Source: Azorinus chamasolen (Eukaryota > Mollusca > Bivalvia > Cardiida > Solecurtidae). Taken from it: a stretch of 64,000 nt of DNA. The DNA is taken from positions 62,912,003 through 62,976,002 of the forward strand of contig OY755240.1 in NCBI GenBank assembly GCA_963576725.1. The letters are read 5' to 3'. This document shows, piece by piece, positions 10,899 to 22,149 of this stretch; positions within the stretch are counted from its first letter, which is position 1; every line of letters begins with the position of its first letter. Position numbers and translations under genes: made by a program. Below the pieces are notes generated by a model. The model made no database searches and was not told the origin of the DNA. It was given only the letters and a program-made list of their open reading frames with translations.

Positions 10899-11035
10899 CT
10901 CGCATACACACACAGAAACACACATGCGCGCATTACTCAGGTACTCATACATACAACACACTCACAAACACACACACACTCACAAAGAGAGAAAGAGAGA
11001 GAGAGACACACACACACACACATACATGCGCGCAC
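10669..11035. repeat. Mixed (CA)n and (CT)n microsatellite
   Basis: Irregular CA-rich sequence on the plus strand with a pure CT block at 10864-10893 and a GAGAGA block near 10986-11006. Long frames across it in either direction are low-complexity artefacts. Confidence 0.9.
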
Positions 11036-11039
11036 ATAT

Positions 11040-11240
11040 TGTTATTGGCCCGAGGGCTTTAGCCCTAGTGTCTATATCAAGGTAATGACCTATTTGGTAA
11101 AAAATGCATATCAGAGATTGACCAGACACTATTTTAAGCATGAGAACGATTAAACTCAAATGAGGGAATGGCGCTATTCTGACGCCTGTTAGATGACGTC
11201 AGTATGACGGTTTTACATTATTCGAACAAGAGTGCCAGTG
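11040..11240. repeat. Partial copy of the CCCGAGGG / TGACGTCA module
   Basis: ATTGGCCCGAGGGCTTTAGC is followed by a GGAATGGCGCTATTCTGACG stretch and GATGACGTCAGTATGACGG. The same order occurs twice at 20247-21060. This copy lacks one of the paired TGACGTCA sites. Confidence 0.6.
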
Positions 11241-12455
11241 GACACAATATACGCCCGTCGGGGTCTTGTTCAACATTAACTGGAGTTAACGTATTTGCTG
11301 AACTCAAATTCTAAGCCCAATTTTGTGACCAAGTTTCAATGTTGTAAATAGGCATACTTTAACAAAAAACCTTAACCCAAAATTCTAAATTGAAAAGTGC
11401 CATAATTGTGTCTAAATGCTTGACAGAGTTGCATTGTATTTACTCTTGCCTACAGATGAAGCTTCTGATGGTGAACAAATGTTTCAAGTTTAAAAGCTTT
11501 ATCTGAAAGGGTTATGTTAATAAGTGGACTTTAACCAAAACCTTAACCAAAAATTCCAAGCTAAAAAGCGTCATAAGCAGGTCAAAATGTTAGACAGAGT
11601 TATGTACTCTTGCCTACAGATGAAGCTTGTGATGGTGAACAAGTGCTCCAAGTTTAAAAGCTTTATCTCAAAGGGTTATGTAAATAAGTGGACTTTAACC
11701 AAAACCGTAACAAAAATTCTAAGTTAAAAAGGGGTATAATTCGGTCAGAATGCTTGACAGAGTTATTTTTTCTTGCCTACAGGTGAAGGTTGTGACGGTG
11801 AACAAGTGTTCCAAGTTTAAAACCTTTATCTCAAAGTGTTATGTAAATAAATGGACTTTAACAAAGCCTTAACCAAAAATTCTAAGTTAAAAAGGGGCAT
11901 AATTCGGTCAAAATGCTTGACAGAGTTATTTACTCTTGCCTACAGGAGACGGTTGTGACGGTGAACAAGTGTTCCAAGTTTCAAAGCTTTATCTCAAAGG
12001 GTTATGTAAAAAAAATGGACTTTAACAAAGCCTTAACCAAAAATTCTAAGTTAAAAAGGGGCATAATTCAGTCAAAATGCTTTACAGAGTTATTTACTCT
12101 TGCCTACAGGTGAAGGTTGTGACGGTGAACAAGTGTTCCAAGTTTCAAAGCTTTATCTCAAAGTGTTATGTAGATAAGTGGACTTGTTCCACATAAATTG
12201 AGGTTAACATTTTGCTTAACGTAAATGCTAAACGCAAATTCTGAGTCCAATTAAGCGACCTTGACCTTGGATAAACGAGCCGAGACTTGGCACGCTACTG
12301 TAGCATGTATAGATAAACATTGTGTTAAAATTTGAGAAGGATCCACCTAGCGGAACTTGAGTTAGAGATGTTACAGACGGACAGACAACCAGACAACCAG
12401 ACAACCAGACAACCAGACAGCGCTATTCCATAATACGTCCCGTTTTTTCAAACGG
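11240..12455. mobile_element. Dispersed element carrying a 164-bp tandem repeat
   Basis: It starts near ACGCCCGTCGGGGTCTTG and ends after CGTCCCGTTTTTTCAAACGG GCGTA (a hairpin). Inside are five tandem units marked by TGACAGAGTT at 11421, 11592, 11755, 11918 and 12082 (spacing 171, 163, 163, 164). It closes with a GACAACCAGA 10-mer repeated about four times (12380-12420). Such endings with ACGGACAGAC-like tails are common in bivalve dispersed repeats. No coding capacity is apparent. Confidence 0.6.
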
Positions 12456-12459
12456 GCGT

Positions 12460-12700
12460 ATAAAAATGGGTGTTGGAAAGAGCGGCTACATTGCACTTTA
12501 CTAGTAAGCCTACGTGTACTATGGGCTAATTGGTACGCGTACGAGCACTTTGACACCATTTGGAACATCGGAACAGAATAAGACCTTCGCCACGTATCGG
12601 GGTTATGTTGCTATAGATTTAGAACAATTATGTTGGCAACATCGCTATGTCCGTATTGGCCGGTGTTATGAGGAAAAGTGACCCCCGTAGCAGATCGACC
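12460..12700. repeat. Module copy adjoining satellite (GAGCACTTTGACAC type)
   Basis: This stretch (GGGTGTTGGAAAGAGCGGC, TACGAGCACTTTGACA, GCCACGTATCGGGGTTATG) matches 20525-20810 and 21057-21320. Its right edge, TGTTATGAGGAAAAGTGACC and CAGATCGACCGGGGGTAG, reappears inverted at about 20095-20150, where the long satellite ends. Confidence 0.6.
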
Positions 12701-12815
12701 GGGGGTAGATTTACTTTATAGTACTATGACCCCCGGTCATAGTACTATAACCGAGGGGGTTGTAGTACTATGACCCCCTTACATATAAAATGCTGACCCT
12801 TCATATATGAAAAAG
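12700..12815. repeat. Short stub of the 83-90 bp satellite
   Basis: TATAGTACTATGACCCCCGG and TAGTACTATGACCCCCTTAC match the satellite at 15345-20060. The Penelope-like copy follows directly, so it probably inserted into satellite; satellite-like TATGACTCCCTTACG resumes at about 14479 on its far side. Confidence 0.6.
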
Positions 12816-12819
12816 TACA

Positions 12820-13690
12820 CACAAAACACCACCATCACAAAAACACCGACAGAAAATAATTCATATAGCATTTTATACACATACACACACATACAGCCAT
12901 CAAAAGACAGCAATCAATCACACACACGAGAAGAACACAGAAAACACCAACAAACACACAAGTACCAGAAACAAACATGAACAAATGCACAAGCACAAAG
13001 ACACAAGACAAACAAAAGTAAGGGTGACAAAGAGAGTACCGCCTTGGCACGGTCAGTAGCAAAATCACCACTGGGGGTTTAAACCGGTTTACGGACATCC
13101 TAACCACACACTCATATCAAAGTCACCCTAGCTAAAAAAATCATTGGAAATAAAGGTATCCCCGCCGGACTTCCCCACAACATAGAATACAGTAATCACA
13201 GTACGAAATGTAAAAGATAGCATACCAACTGTGAAAGTCTGTCAAATATGTACTTAATGACTTTGCTGAAGACAGAGAAGTTGCACGGAAGCCGTTTAAG
13301 GCATTTCAAAGCTCCTTATATAAGTGACCCCCCTATATACACAGTATCCAGCTATGCTCCTGCAGTGTCCAGTCAGGGTCCATAGTCATGAAGAGATAAA
13401 GTTATGCAATTATACATTGATCCTCTGTGATGGTAGCCCGCCTTATCAGTTTGTGTATCAAATGCTTGACAGGCAGCTCCCTAAATACACAGCATTGGGT
13501 TAATGGGTCAACATTCCTTTCGAAATGCACACAACAGAGAAAAGGCAATACATGAGTCTGGTAAGCTCATCCCATCTCTGGGTTTAAGAGTATACCAAGA
13601 GTACTACCCTCGGCCTGTCATCGTGCAAGCAAAGAGGAAATCGTAGCAACCGACTGTAAAGGGGTCGATAACCAGACATGCAGTGTGTTG
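12820..13690 (-). mobile_element. 3' tail of the second Penelope-like copy
   Basis: Reverse-complement counterpart of 7600-8205, including the AAACCGGTTTA palindrome near 13081, the GTACCGCCTTGGCACGGTCA block and the boundary with the RT frame near 13690. The minus frame at 12835-13107 translates the tail. Confidence 0.65.
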
Positions 13691-14475
13691 CAATAGGGTC
13701 ATGACCTTTCTTCCTAAAAGTTTCAATGCGTTTAATAAACACATCTTGAAAACGGATATGACCCCGAAATTTCCTCAGTTTGTAAATAACATTACCACAG
13801 AAATCTGGATGAGAAATACCTTGTTGCAGTAACGTCCGTAAACTGCAGTTATATCTATTAATGAGGGGTAAAGTTCGATAATAAAATTTTGAAAAGCAGT
13901 CCGAATTTTATGATATCTGTAGCCTTGCTTAAGAAGTTTATCAGTAATAACTAAATTACGACTAATAAAATCTTCTAGTACAGAACAGGTTCGGGCAAAG
14001 CGAATAAGTTGAGAAATGTAAACCCCATAAGATGTAGATCGGGTAACCTCTCCATCTAGAGAAGTATAATTAACAATTTTGAAATTGAAATCTTCCCTTT
14101 TATCGTATAATTTAGACGACACTTTATCATTAGAGAGAGAAATATTCAAATCTAAAAAGGAAGCCTTAATGTCGGATCGATTCGCTTTGTTTAAAGTAAG
14201 TTCTTCGGGTAGAAGAAACCATAATTTCAAAATAAGGATTATACGAATTCAAAATATCGTCTAAATACCTTGACGTTTTCTTAAAAGCACTAACAATGTC
14301 AGATTGTGTATCCGGTTTTAGGTTAAGCATGAAATCCCTCCCATAGCATTAAAACAAATATGCAACAAGAGGGGCACAATTTGTTCCCATGGGTATACCA
14401 ACAACTTGACGATATATGGCATCCCCATAGAGCACATATATATTATCTAAAAGATATGTTAAAGATCTACAAACA
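13690..14475 (-). pseudogene. 5'-truncated Penelope-like reverse transcriptase
   Basis: Starting near 14475 the minus strand reads VVGIPMGTNCAPLVAYLF, then DFMLNLKPDTQSD and SRYLDDIL. It shifts frame near 14215 and continues ELTLNKANRSDIKASFLDL, YDKREDFNFKIVNY, YGVYISQLIRFARTC. Everything 5' of motif B is missing. It is the same family as the plus-strand copy at 5660-7632 and keeps the base lost there after GIPMGTN. A single long RT frame is not present. Confidence 0.8.
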
Positions 14476-14524
14476 CATTATGACTCCCTTACGTATAAGA
14501 AACCGACCTTACGAGACAACAACC

Positions 14525-15340
14525 TGACCCTAAAAAGTGCGCATAAAAGTGAAGTAAGTTCTACTTAGTTATCATTATAAATGTCTCCACCAAATGTATA
14601 TGGGGCATATTGTTTTTGCCAGAGTTGTCCTTCCGTCTGTCTGTCTGTCACAGATGTTGAGGCACGCGTAACCCAAAAAACTGTTAAGGTTAGTATGGTG
14701 AAATTTCACTGGAATGTTGCACAGTATAAGTTGTTGTGTTCCTCCCTATTTTCAGTTCTCCCCTGGTAGTTTTTGAGTTATTGTCTCTGAATAGTTTGAA
14801 TATGCAATAATTAATGACAAATGTTGCGGCATCCATAACTCGTTTAGGCTAGATTCTTTACACTTTACAAGAATGCTGACCAGTATGAGTTGCTGTACAT
14901 CTCCATATTTTCAAGTCCTTCATTCTGATAGATTTGGCGTTATTGGCCCTGCGAAGTTGGAATGTGTTGTAGTTTATAACGAACGTTGAGCCACACATAA
15001 CTCTAAATCTAATAGAGCTAGTCCTGAAACTTCACAGAAATGTTGACCAGAATGAATTATTATGAACCTTTGTGATTTCAGATCCGTCTCTCTTGTTATT
15101 TTGAAGGTATTGCCCTTGATTAGTTACAATAGCGTTAAAATACATGTAGTTAAAATCTGATGAGTTTTACCTTGTTCAAATGTGTCAATTCAAAATTATT
15201 GTGTCAGTAGTTACATAAATGAAAACTTCCTTTGAAAACAACAAGGAACATATTTAGAGATTTCAAAAAATGTTATTGCCCTTGATAGGTTATATGTTTA
15301 AGTGGCTCAAAATGTGTTATATACCTCAAAGAAAAACTAT
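14525..15340. other. No gene recognised; degenerate repeat-like sequence
   Basis: The three stretches near 14820-14880, 14990-15040 and 14640-14720 resemble each other (ACTCNNNTAGNCTAGATTCTT, CTTCACAGAAATGTTGACCAG), suggesting a decayed tandem repeat of roughly 170-180 bp. No coding frame is convincing. Confidence 0.35.
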
Positions 15341-15344
15341 TGCC

Positions 15345-16192
15345 GATTGCCTTGCCAAAATGCATCCACGATGGGGGGTTCGATATATTATATAGTACTA
15401 TAACCCCATGCCATTTTACTATAAAAAATATAGTGACTTCCTTGCAAAACTAGATCCACTAGGGGGGTCGATATAAAATATAGAACTATGACCTCATTGC
15501 CATTTTATTATAAAACATAGTGACTCCCTTGCCAAAATACATCCACCAGGGGGTCGATATATTATATAGTACTATGGTCCCCATGACATTTTTAAAAATA
15601 TGATGACTCCCTTGCAAAAATACATCCACTACGGGATCGATAAATCATATAGTACTATGTATGACCTTTTTATTATAAAATGTTGTGACTCCCTTGCCAA
15701 ATTATATCCACCAGGGAGTGTTGATATATTATATTGTACTATGACCTCATGCAATTTTACAATAAAATATACTGACTCCTTTGCGTAAATACATCCACGA
15801 TGGGAGTCGATATATTATATAGTTCTATGAACCCCGTGTCATTTTACTATAAAATATATTTTTCCGTTGCATAAATACATCCACCACGGGGTCGATAAAT
15901 CATATAGTTCTCTGACTCCAGGTCCTTTTACTATAAAGTATAGTGACTCCCTTCCCAAAATACATCCACCGGGGTCGATAAATTATACAGTACTGTAATC
16001 CAAGGCCATTGTACTATAAAATATAGTGACTCCCTTGCCAAATTACATCCACGATTGGGGTCGATATATTATATAGTACTATGACCCCCATGCCATTCTT
16101 CTAGAAAATATACCGACTCCCCTGCCAAAATACATCCACGATGGGGGTCGATATATTATACAGTACTATGACCACTATGTCATTTTACTATA
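15345..16192 (+). repeat. 83-90 bp satellite, forward block 1
   Basis: About ten monomers containing GACTCCCTTGCCAAAATACA, TCCACGATGGGGGTCGATAT, ATTATATAGTACTATGACCC and ATTTTACTATAAAATATAG. Successive CATCCAC sites are about 82-92 bp apart. Each unit can pair GGGGTC with GACCCC around an AT-rich loop, and ACTATAAAATATAGT is itself palindromic. Confidence 0.85.
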
Positions 16193-17655
16193 CAAGAGGG
16201 CCAGAATGGCCCTGACATCGCTCACCAGACAATCAGAGGAGAAGATTTTCAAAGTTTTCACTATATGTTTCTATTGAAAACTTAACACCCCAGGGTTGGT
16301 GCCAATTTTGACCCCAGGGACACAATTTATATAACTTTTGTAGAGGACCTGAACATGATGCTAAAAGAATGTAGTGAAAGAATGGATAGAGCATTAGACC
16401 ACTGGAACTTGTATTCTTTGGATGCTAGAGGCGGATTCTCCCACCACTAATGACCTATGCAAACTGTTTGGATCCAGATCAGGCCCCACATAATGTAGGG
16501 CCCGATCTGATATCCAAATTGTTTGTAAATGAGACTGAACTTCTGAAAAACTTAGAAAGAAAGTGTGTAGTGGGATTCTCCCACCACCAATGACCTATGC
16601 AAACAGTTTGGATCCAGATCAGGGCCAACATAATGTGGTTCCTGATCTGATATCCAAACTGATTGTCAATGAGACTGAACTTCTGAAAAAACTCAGAAAG
16701 AAAGTGTGTAGTTAGGATAACTTGTGAATATGCTGCATACAACAATTTAGCAGATCACAAAATTACCTAGCATGCAAAGAGTTAAGCTGAAATTCACAAC
16801 AGATATGCTCTATATTGATAGCTGGTAGCTTAATGCAGGGCATAGGTATGAAAAAAGCTTTAAGAGTATTCTGCAATTTGAGAATTATCCACAGTTTTCT
16901 CAATCTTAAATGAGTGTGTGTTATTTGTCTAAACACAATTTCTACTCTACTGATCAGGCTAAGGGTGATTATATAAGAACTCCCACTGACTGGTCTCAGC
17001 TAAGAGTGATATTAAGGAGAAACCTTTAAAATGTTACAGTTGCTTGTGTTAAGAAGTATATACACACAGGGCAGTGCCAATTTTAACCCCAGAACTATGA
17101 TACTTATAAAACTCATAAAGTTCTGCTAAATAAATATATACACCAAATATCTAAGCTCTGGGACATGTAGTTTCTGACAAGAATATTTTTAAAGTTTTTC
17201 CTATGCATAACTAGTGATCCCATAGGCTGTTTATGCAGTCAGCTATTAAAAACTGGCAATCCCTGGGGTGGGACCAATTTTGACCCTAGGGGAATAATTT
17301 ATATAACTTTTGTAGAAGTCCTGAAGTTGAAGCTATGTGCCAAATATAAAAGCTGAGGACCTTCTAGTTTTAGAGATGATGTTCAAAGTTTTCACTATAT
17401 GTTTCTATTGAAAACTGAAAACCCCTGGGGCAGGGCCAATTTTGACCCCAGGGGTATAATTTATATAAATTTTGCAGAAAACCTACATATGATGATATGT
17501 GCCAAACATGAAAGCTGAGACCCCTGTAGATTCAGAGGAGAAGAACTATAAAGGTTCAAATTGTTGACGACGAACGACGGACGACGCACGCCGACGGATG
17601 ACGGACATCAGGCGATCACAAAAGCTCACCCTGAGCACTTTGTGCTCTGGTGAGC
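16193..17655. mobile_element. 1.46-kb element inserted in the satellite
   Basis: Satellite stops at TTTTACTATA (16192) and resumes at TAAAAATACAGTGACTCCC (17656), so the intervening block is an insertion, with TA on both sides. Its ends contain inverse matches GCTCACCAGA and CTCTGGTGAGC, and near the right end GAGCACTTTGTGCTC forms a hairpin. Inside are repeated TGGGGCCAATTTTGACCCC-type phrases and a 140-bp tandem duplication (16433-16572, 16573-16712). No protein is encoded. Confidence 0.65.
16433..16712. repeat. 140-bp tandem duplication within the inserted element
   Basis: GGATTCTCCCACCAC starts both copies (16433, 16573). Each contains a GGATCCAGATCAGG ... CTGATCTGATATCC hairpin related to the TTAA-family palindrome, followed by GAGACTGAACTTCTGAAAAA. 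Confidence 0.75.
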
Positions 17656-18850
17656 TAAAAATACAGTGACTCCCTTGCCAAAATACATCCACGATGGGGG
17701 TCGATATATTATATAGTACTATGACCCTCATGACATTTTAGTAGAAAATATACCGACTCCTTTGCCTAAATACATCCACAATGGGAGTCGATATATTATA
17801 TAGTACTATGAACCCCGTGCCATTTTACTATAAAATATATTTTTCCGTTGCATAAATACATCCACCGCGGGGTCGATAAATCATTTAGTTCTCTGACTCC
17901 AGGTCCTTTTACTATAAAGTATAGTGACTCGCTTGCCAAAATACATCCACCGGGGTCGATAAATTATATAGCACTGTAATCCAAGGCCATTGTACTATAA
18001 AATATAATGACTCCCTTGCCAAAATACATCCACGATTGGGGTCGATATATTATTTAGTACTATGACCCCCATGCCATTCTTCTAGAAAATATACCGACTC
18101 CCTTGCCAAATTACATCCACGATGGGGGTCGATATATTATATAGTACTATGACCACTATGTCATTTTACTGTAAAATACAGTGACTCCCTTGCCAAAATA
18201 CATCCACGATGGGGGTCGATATATTATATAGTACTATGACCCTCATGACATTTAGTAATATATACCGACTCCCTTGCCAAAATACATCCACGATGGGATT
18301 CGATATATTATATTGTACTATGACCCCAATGCATGCCATTTTACTTTAAAATAGTGAGTCCCTTGCAAAACTACATCCACCGGGGTCGATATATTATATA
18401 GTACTACGATCCCAGGCAATTTTACTACTAACTATAGTAACCCCCTTGCCAAAATACCTCCACCAGGGAGGTCGATATACTATATAGTACTAATACCCTC
18501 ATGTCATTTCACTATAGAAAATAGTGACTGACTTGAAAATCTACATCCAAGATGGGGTCGAAATATTATATAGTACTATGACACCAATGCCATTTTACTA
18601 TAAAATATAGAGACTCCTTTGCAAGAATACATGCACCATGGGGTCGATAAATCATATAGTACTATGACCCCATGCCATTTTACTATAAAATATACCGACG
18701 CCATTGCCAAAATACACCCATCAAGAGGGAGTCGATATATAATATAGTATATTGACCCCAGGCCATTTTACTATAAAATATACATTGTAGTGACTGTCTA
18801 GCCAAAGTACATCCACCAGGGGGGTCGATATTTTAAATAGTACTATGACC
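17656..18850 (+). repeat. 83-90 bp satellite, forward block 2
   Basis: Continuation of the forward satellite after the insertion, about fourteen monomers. The runs 15780-16190 and 17700-18180 resemble each other over several monomers in the same order, indicating duplication of multi-monomer blocks. Confidence 0.85.
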
Positions 18851-20060
18851 CCATTTATATCGACCCCCCCCCCATCGTAGATGTATTTTGGCAAGAACCA
18901 AAACCAACGTGGTGGATGTATTTTTGTAAGGGAGTCATTATATATTGTATAGTAAAATGGCATGGAGTCATAGTACTTTATAATATATCGACACCCCTGG
19001 TTGATGTATTTTGACAAGGGAGTCACTACATTTTATAGGAAAATGACATGGGGTCATAGTACTACATAAAATATCGAACCTCCATCGTGGATGTATTTTG
19101 GCAAGGGAGTCTATTTTCTAGTAAAATGACACGGGGTCATATTACTATATAATATATCAAGCCCCATCGTGGATGTATTTTGGCAAGGGAGTCACTATAT
19201 CTAATAGTAAAATGACCGGTGGTCATAGTAATATATGATATATCGACCATATTGGTGGAAATATTTTTGCAAGAGAGTCACTATATTTTATAGTAAAATG
19301 GCATGGGGGTCATAGTACTATATAATATATCGACCCCAATCGTAGGTGTATTTTGGCAAGGCAGTCACTATATGTTATAATAAAATGAGATGGGGTCATA
19401 GTACTATTAAATATATCAACCCCCTCCCCCCCCCCCGGTTGATGTATTTTGGCAAGGAGTCACTGTAATTTACATGTATAGTAAAAAGGTCTGGGTTCAG
19501 ACTACTATATTATTTATTGGTCCCGTAGTTTTAAGGGGGTCACAATATCATAAAGTAAAATTGCATGGATGGCATAATACTATATAATATATCCCCCCCA
19601 ATCATGGATGTATTTTGGCTCGGACGTCACTCTATTGTCTAGTAAAATGACATGGGGTCATAGTACTATATAATATATCGACCCCCGGCGAAGGTATTTT
19701 GGCAACGGAGTCACTATATATTACAGTAAAAGGATCGGGGGTCATAGTACTATATGATACATTGTACTATATAAAATATCGACCCCCCCCCCCTGGTGGG
19801 TGTATTTTGACAAGGAGTTACTACATTAAGTAGTAAAATGGCATCGTGTCTTAGTACTACATAATATATCGACCCTCAATTGTGGATGGATTTTGGCAAG
19901 GGAGTCACTATATTTTATAGTAAATGACCGTGGGCCATGTACTATAAAATATATAGACCACCGGTCGACCTACTACGATAAAAAGAGTGGGTCACAATAC
20001 TATAAAGGGGGCCATTTTACTATGGCAAGGAAGTCACCATACTTTATAGTAAAATAACCG
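18851..20060 (-). repeat. 83-90 bp satellite, inverted block
   Basis: From about 18852 the monomer appears as its reverse complement (ATCGTGGATGTATTTTGGCA, GGGAGTCACTATATTTTATA, GGGGTCATAGTACTATATAA) and continues to about 20060. The polarity switch is abrupt, next to a run of C. The 101-codon minus frame near 18721-19026 translates satellite. Confidence 0.85.
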
Positions 20061-20064
20061 GGGC

Positions 20065-20160
20065 CATTGCTCTATATAATAAATCGAACCCCTCCCTCGG
20101 TCGATCTACAACGGGGATCACTTTTCCTCATTACACCGGTTCCGACAATACTATATATAT
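20065..20160. repeat. Satellite boundary motif, inverted
   Basis: CTCGGTCGATCTACAACGGG, ATCACTTTTCCTCATTACAC and CGGTTCCGACAAT are the reverse complement of the motif bounding the left satellite stub at 12655-12705. Confidence 0.6.
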
Positions 20161-20246
20161 TGCAACTGATATTGGACCATTATGAGTGTTAAAATGTTAC
20201 TATTTATAGTAACAAATGTAGTAAATGTTATAACACGGGTGACTAG

Positions 20247-21365
20247 GGCTGCAGAGTGATATTGGCCCGTCACCTTGAAATTAGCCCGAGGGCTTTTGCC
20301 CGAGGGTCTGTATCTAGGTAATGACCGATATCACTCTACGTAGTCGCCCGTAAAATACCGGTAACCTGTTTATTACATTTGTGGATAGTAAGGGATCTTC
20401 CAGGTGCAATCGTTTCTCAAAGGATTGAAAGAATCAGACGTTAGTCAAAATTTCAGGAGTCTGTGGGAATGGTGCCGTTCTGACGTCATTTGGATGACGT
20501 CAAGATGACGGTTTTACATTATTCAAAAAATGGGCGTTAAACGAGCGGCTAGACTGCACTTTCTATTCACCAGTACGTGTATTGGGTATGTGCATTACGT
20601 ATCTGAATCGAACCGGGAGAGAACTGTCTTGTTTGTTAGAGCGGGGATTTCGGGGCTAATCGGTACGTGTACGAGCACTCAAAAGTGACAACAGTTGCAG
20701 CATCGGATCAGAATAAGACCTTCGTCACGTATCGAGGTTCTGTTGCTAAATATTTAGAACAATTATCTTGGCAGCGGGCACAATGTCGGTTATTGGCCCG
20801 CCGCTAGGTCCGTACCACTACTGGCCCACTCGGACAATACGACTCCATTTTTCAACTGATATTAGACCATTTTAGTGTAAAAATAATACTATGTATATAG
20901 AGTGATATTGGCCCGTCACCTTGATATTGGCCCGAGGGCTCTAAATAGCACGAGGAACTATATCTAGGTAAGGGCCAATATCACGCTAAACAGAGGGAAT
21001 GGCGCTATTCTGACGTCATTTGTATGACGTCAAAATGAGTTTCATAGGTTTCGAAAAATGGGCGTTGGAACTAGCGCGGCTAGACAGCATTTTACCGGTA
21101 CGTGTACTGTGCATTGCAGAAATCTGAATCGATTCGTGCGAGGGTCGTCTTTGTAAAAGCGAGGGTTTGGAAATTGGGGCTACTCGGTATATGTATGAGC
21201 ACTTAGACAACATTTGCAGCATCGGAGCAGAATAAGACTTAGTCACGTATCGGGTTCTGTTGCTATATAGATTTAGAACACTTATCTTGGTACTGCCGCC
21301 AAGCGGGCGTATATCGACCATTGGCCAGTCGCTAGATCGCTAGATATATGCCCGCTTGGGCCATA
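20247..21365. repeat. Duplicated module with CCCGAGGG hairpins and paired TGACGTCA
   Basis: Copy 1 (about 20247-20896) and copy 2 (about 20897-21365) each run AGAGTGATATTGGCCCGTCA, CCCGAGGGCT, TCTAGGTAA, GGAATGGCGCTATTCTGACG, two TGACGTCA-type octamers about 14 bp apart, a GGGCGTT... block, and GAATAAGACTT/CTT ... CACGTATCG. Partial copies are at 11040-11240 and 12460-12700. No coding. Confidence 0.7.
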
Positions 21366-21384
21366 CGACTCAATTTTCGACACA

Positions 21385-21549
<165 letters not shown>

Positions 21550-21814
21550 AGGGAGCGACGTACACGTACACACAAACACGCACACGTTCTCAAATACATT
21601 CTGTCTCTTATCAATGTCTCTTTCAAGATTCATGTCCAGACGTTTAGTACAAATGAGTTTATGTACGTCTTCCATGGTTGCAAGCAATATAAACGCCCCT
21701 GGCGATGACGTTAAAGTAGTCGATAGTGAAAATATGGTACAAAGTAAACGTTATGCACAACGTTACCCAGTTAATTGTATCAATCGAGGAATCACAGTAA
21801 ATCATAAAACTGAC

Positions 21815-21967
21815 CTTTCCTCTATCATCATTGTCCTCACTACTACTACGGACTTCTGGCTTTTGGCATGTGTCGCTATCTTTATCGTCTTCGCGGTTGT
21901 CACTACGCTTGGCGTCACTGTATCCATGCTTACAAGAAGCGCCTGTGTCTTTACTGTCAATTTCCAT
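21815..21967 (-). CDS. Probable first coding exon, acidic 51-residue N-terminus
   Basis: An ATG at 21967 sits in a perfect Kozak context (ACCATGG) and opens 51 codons (begins MEIDSKDTGA, ends DDRGK). The frame ends exactly on a codon boundary at a consensus donor, AAAG|GTCAGT, with the intron starting at 21814. The peptide is hydrophilic, rich in D, S, K and E, with no signal peptide or membrane segment. A TATA-like box lies 77 bp upstream. Reading beyond the donor becomes hydrophobic and unlike the preceding segment, as expected of intron. The phase-0 donor would join in frame to the phase-0 acceptor of the ATPase-TOPRIM exon at 9958, giving a protein of about 633 residues, but no transcript evidence is available. 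It could instead be the first exon of another gene whose next exon I cannot see. Confidence 0.5.
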
Positions 21968-22043
21968 GGTCCGTATGCTCCTCTTTCATGAATATCTTAC
22001 GGAAAAAATCAATTGATATCATTTTAACGAACAATAACAGGAA

Positions 22044-22139
22044 CTTTTATAGTGACCGCTTTATAAAAGAATACATAAAACGTTATTTGACCGAATTCTC
22101 CGTCAGTTTCGTTTAACTCGTTTGTGGCCAAAAGCCAAT
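22044..22139 (-). promoter_or_regulatory. Putative promoter with TATA and CCAAT boxes
   Basis: On the minus strand CTATAAAAG lies at 22052-22044, 77 bp upstream of the ATG at 21967, which allows a short 5' UTR. Upstream, at about 22116-22104, is TTAAACGAAACTG, which contains one AANNGAAA core of the interferon-regulatory-factor type. A CCAAT pentamer on the opposite strand occupies 22135-22139. The spacing fits a compact RNA polymerase II promoter. Each motif is short and could occur by chance; the argument is their arrangement in front of a Kozak ATG and splice donor. Confidence 0.42.
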
Positions 22140-22149
22140 GCATAATCAT

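Noticed and set aside
17630..17660. Helitron 3' terminus
   Set aside because: A hairpin followed by CTAA is suggestive, but the base after CTAA is A, the 5' end is not TC, and TA appears on both sides.
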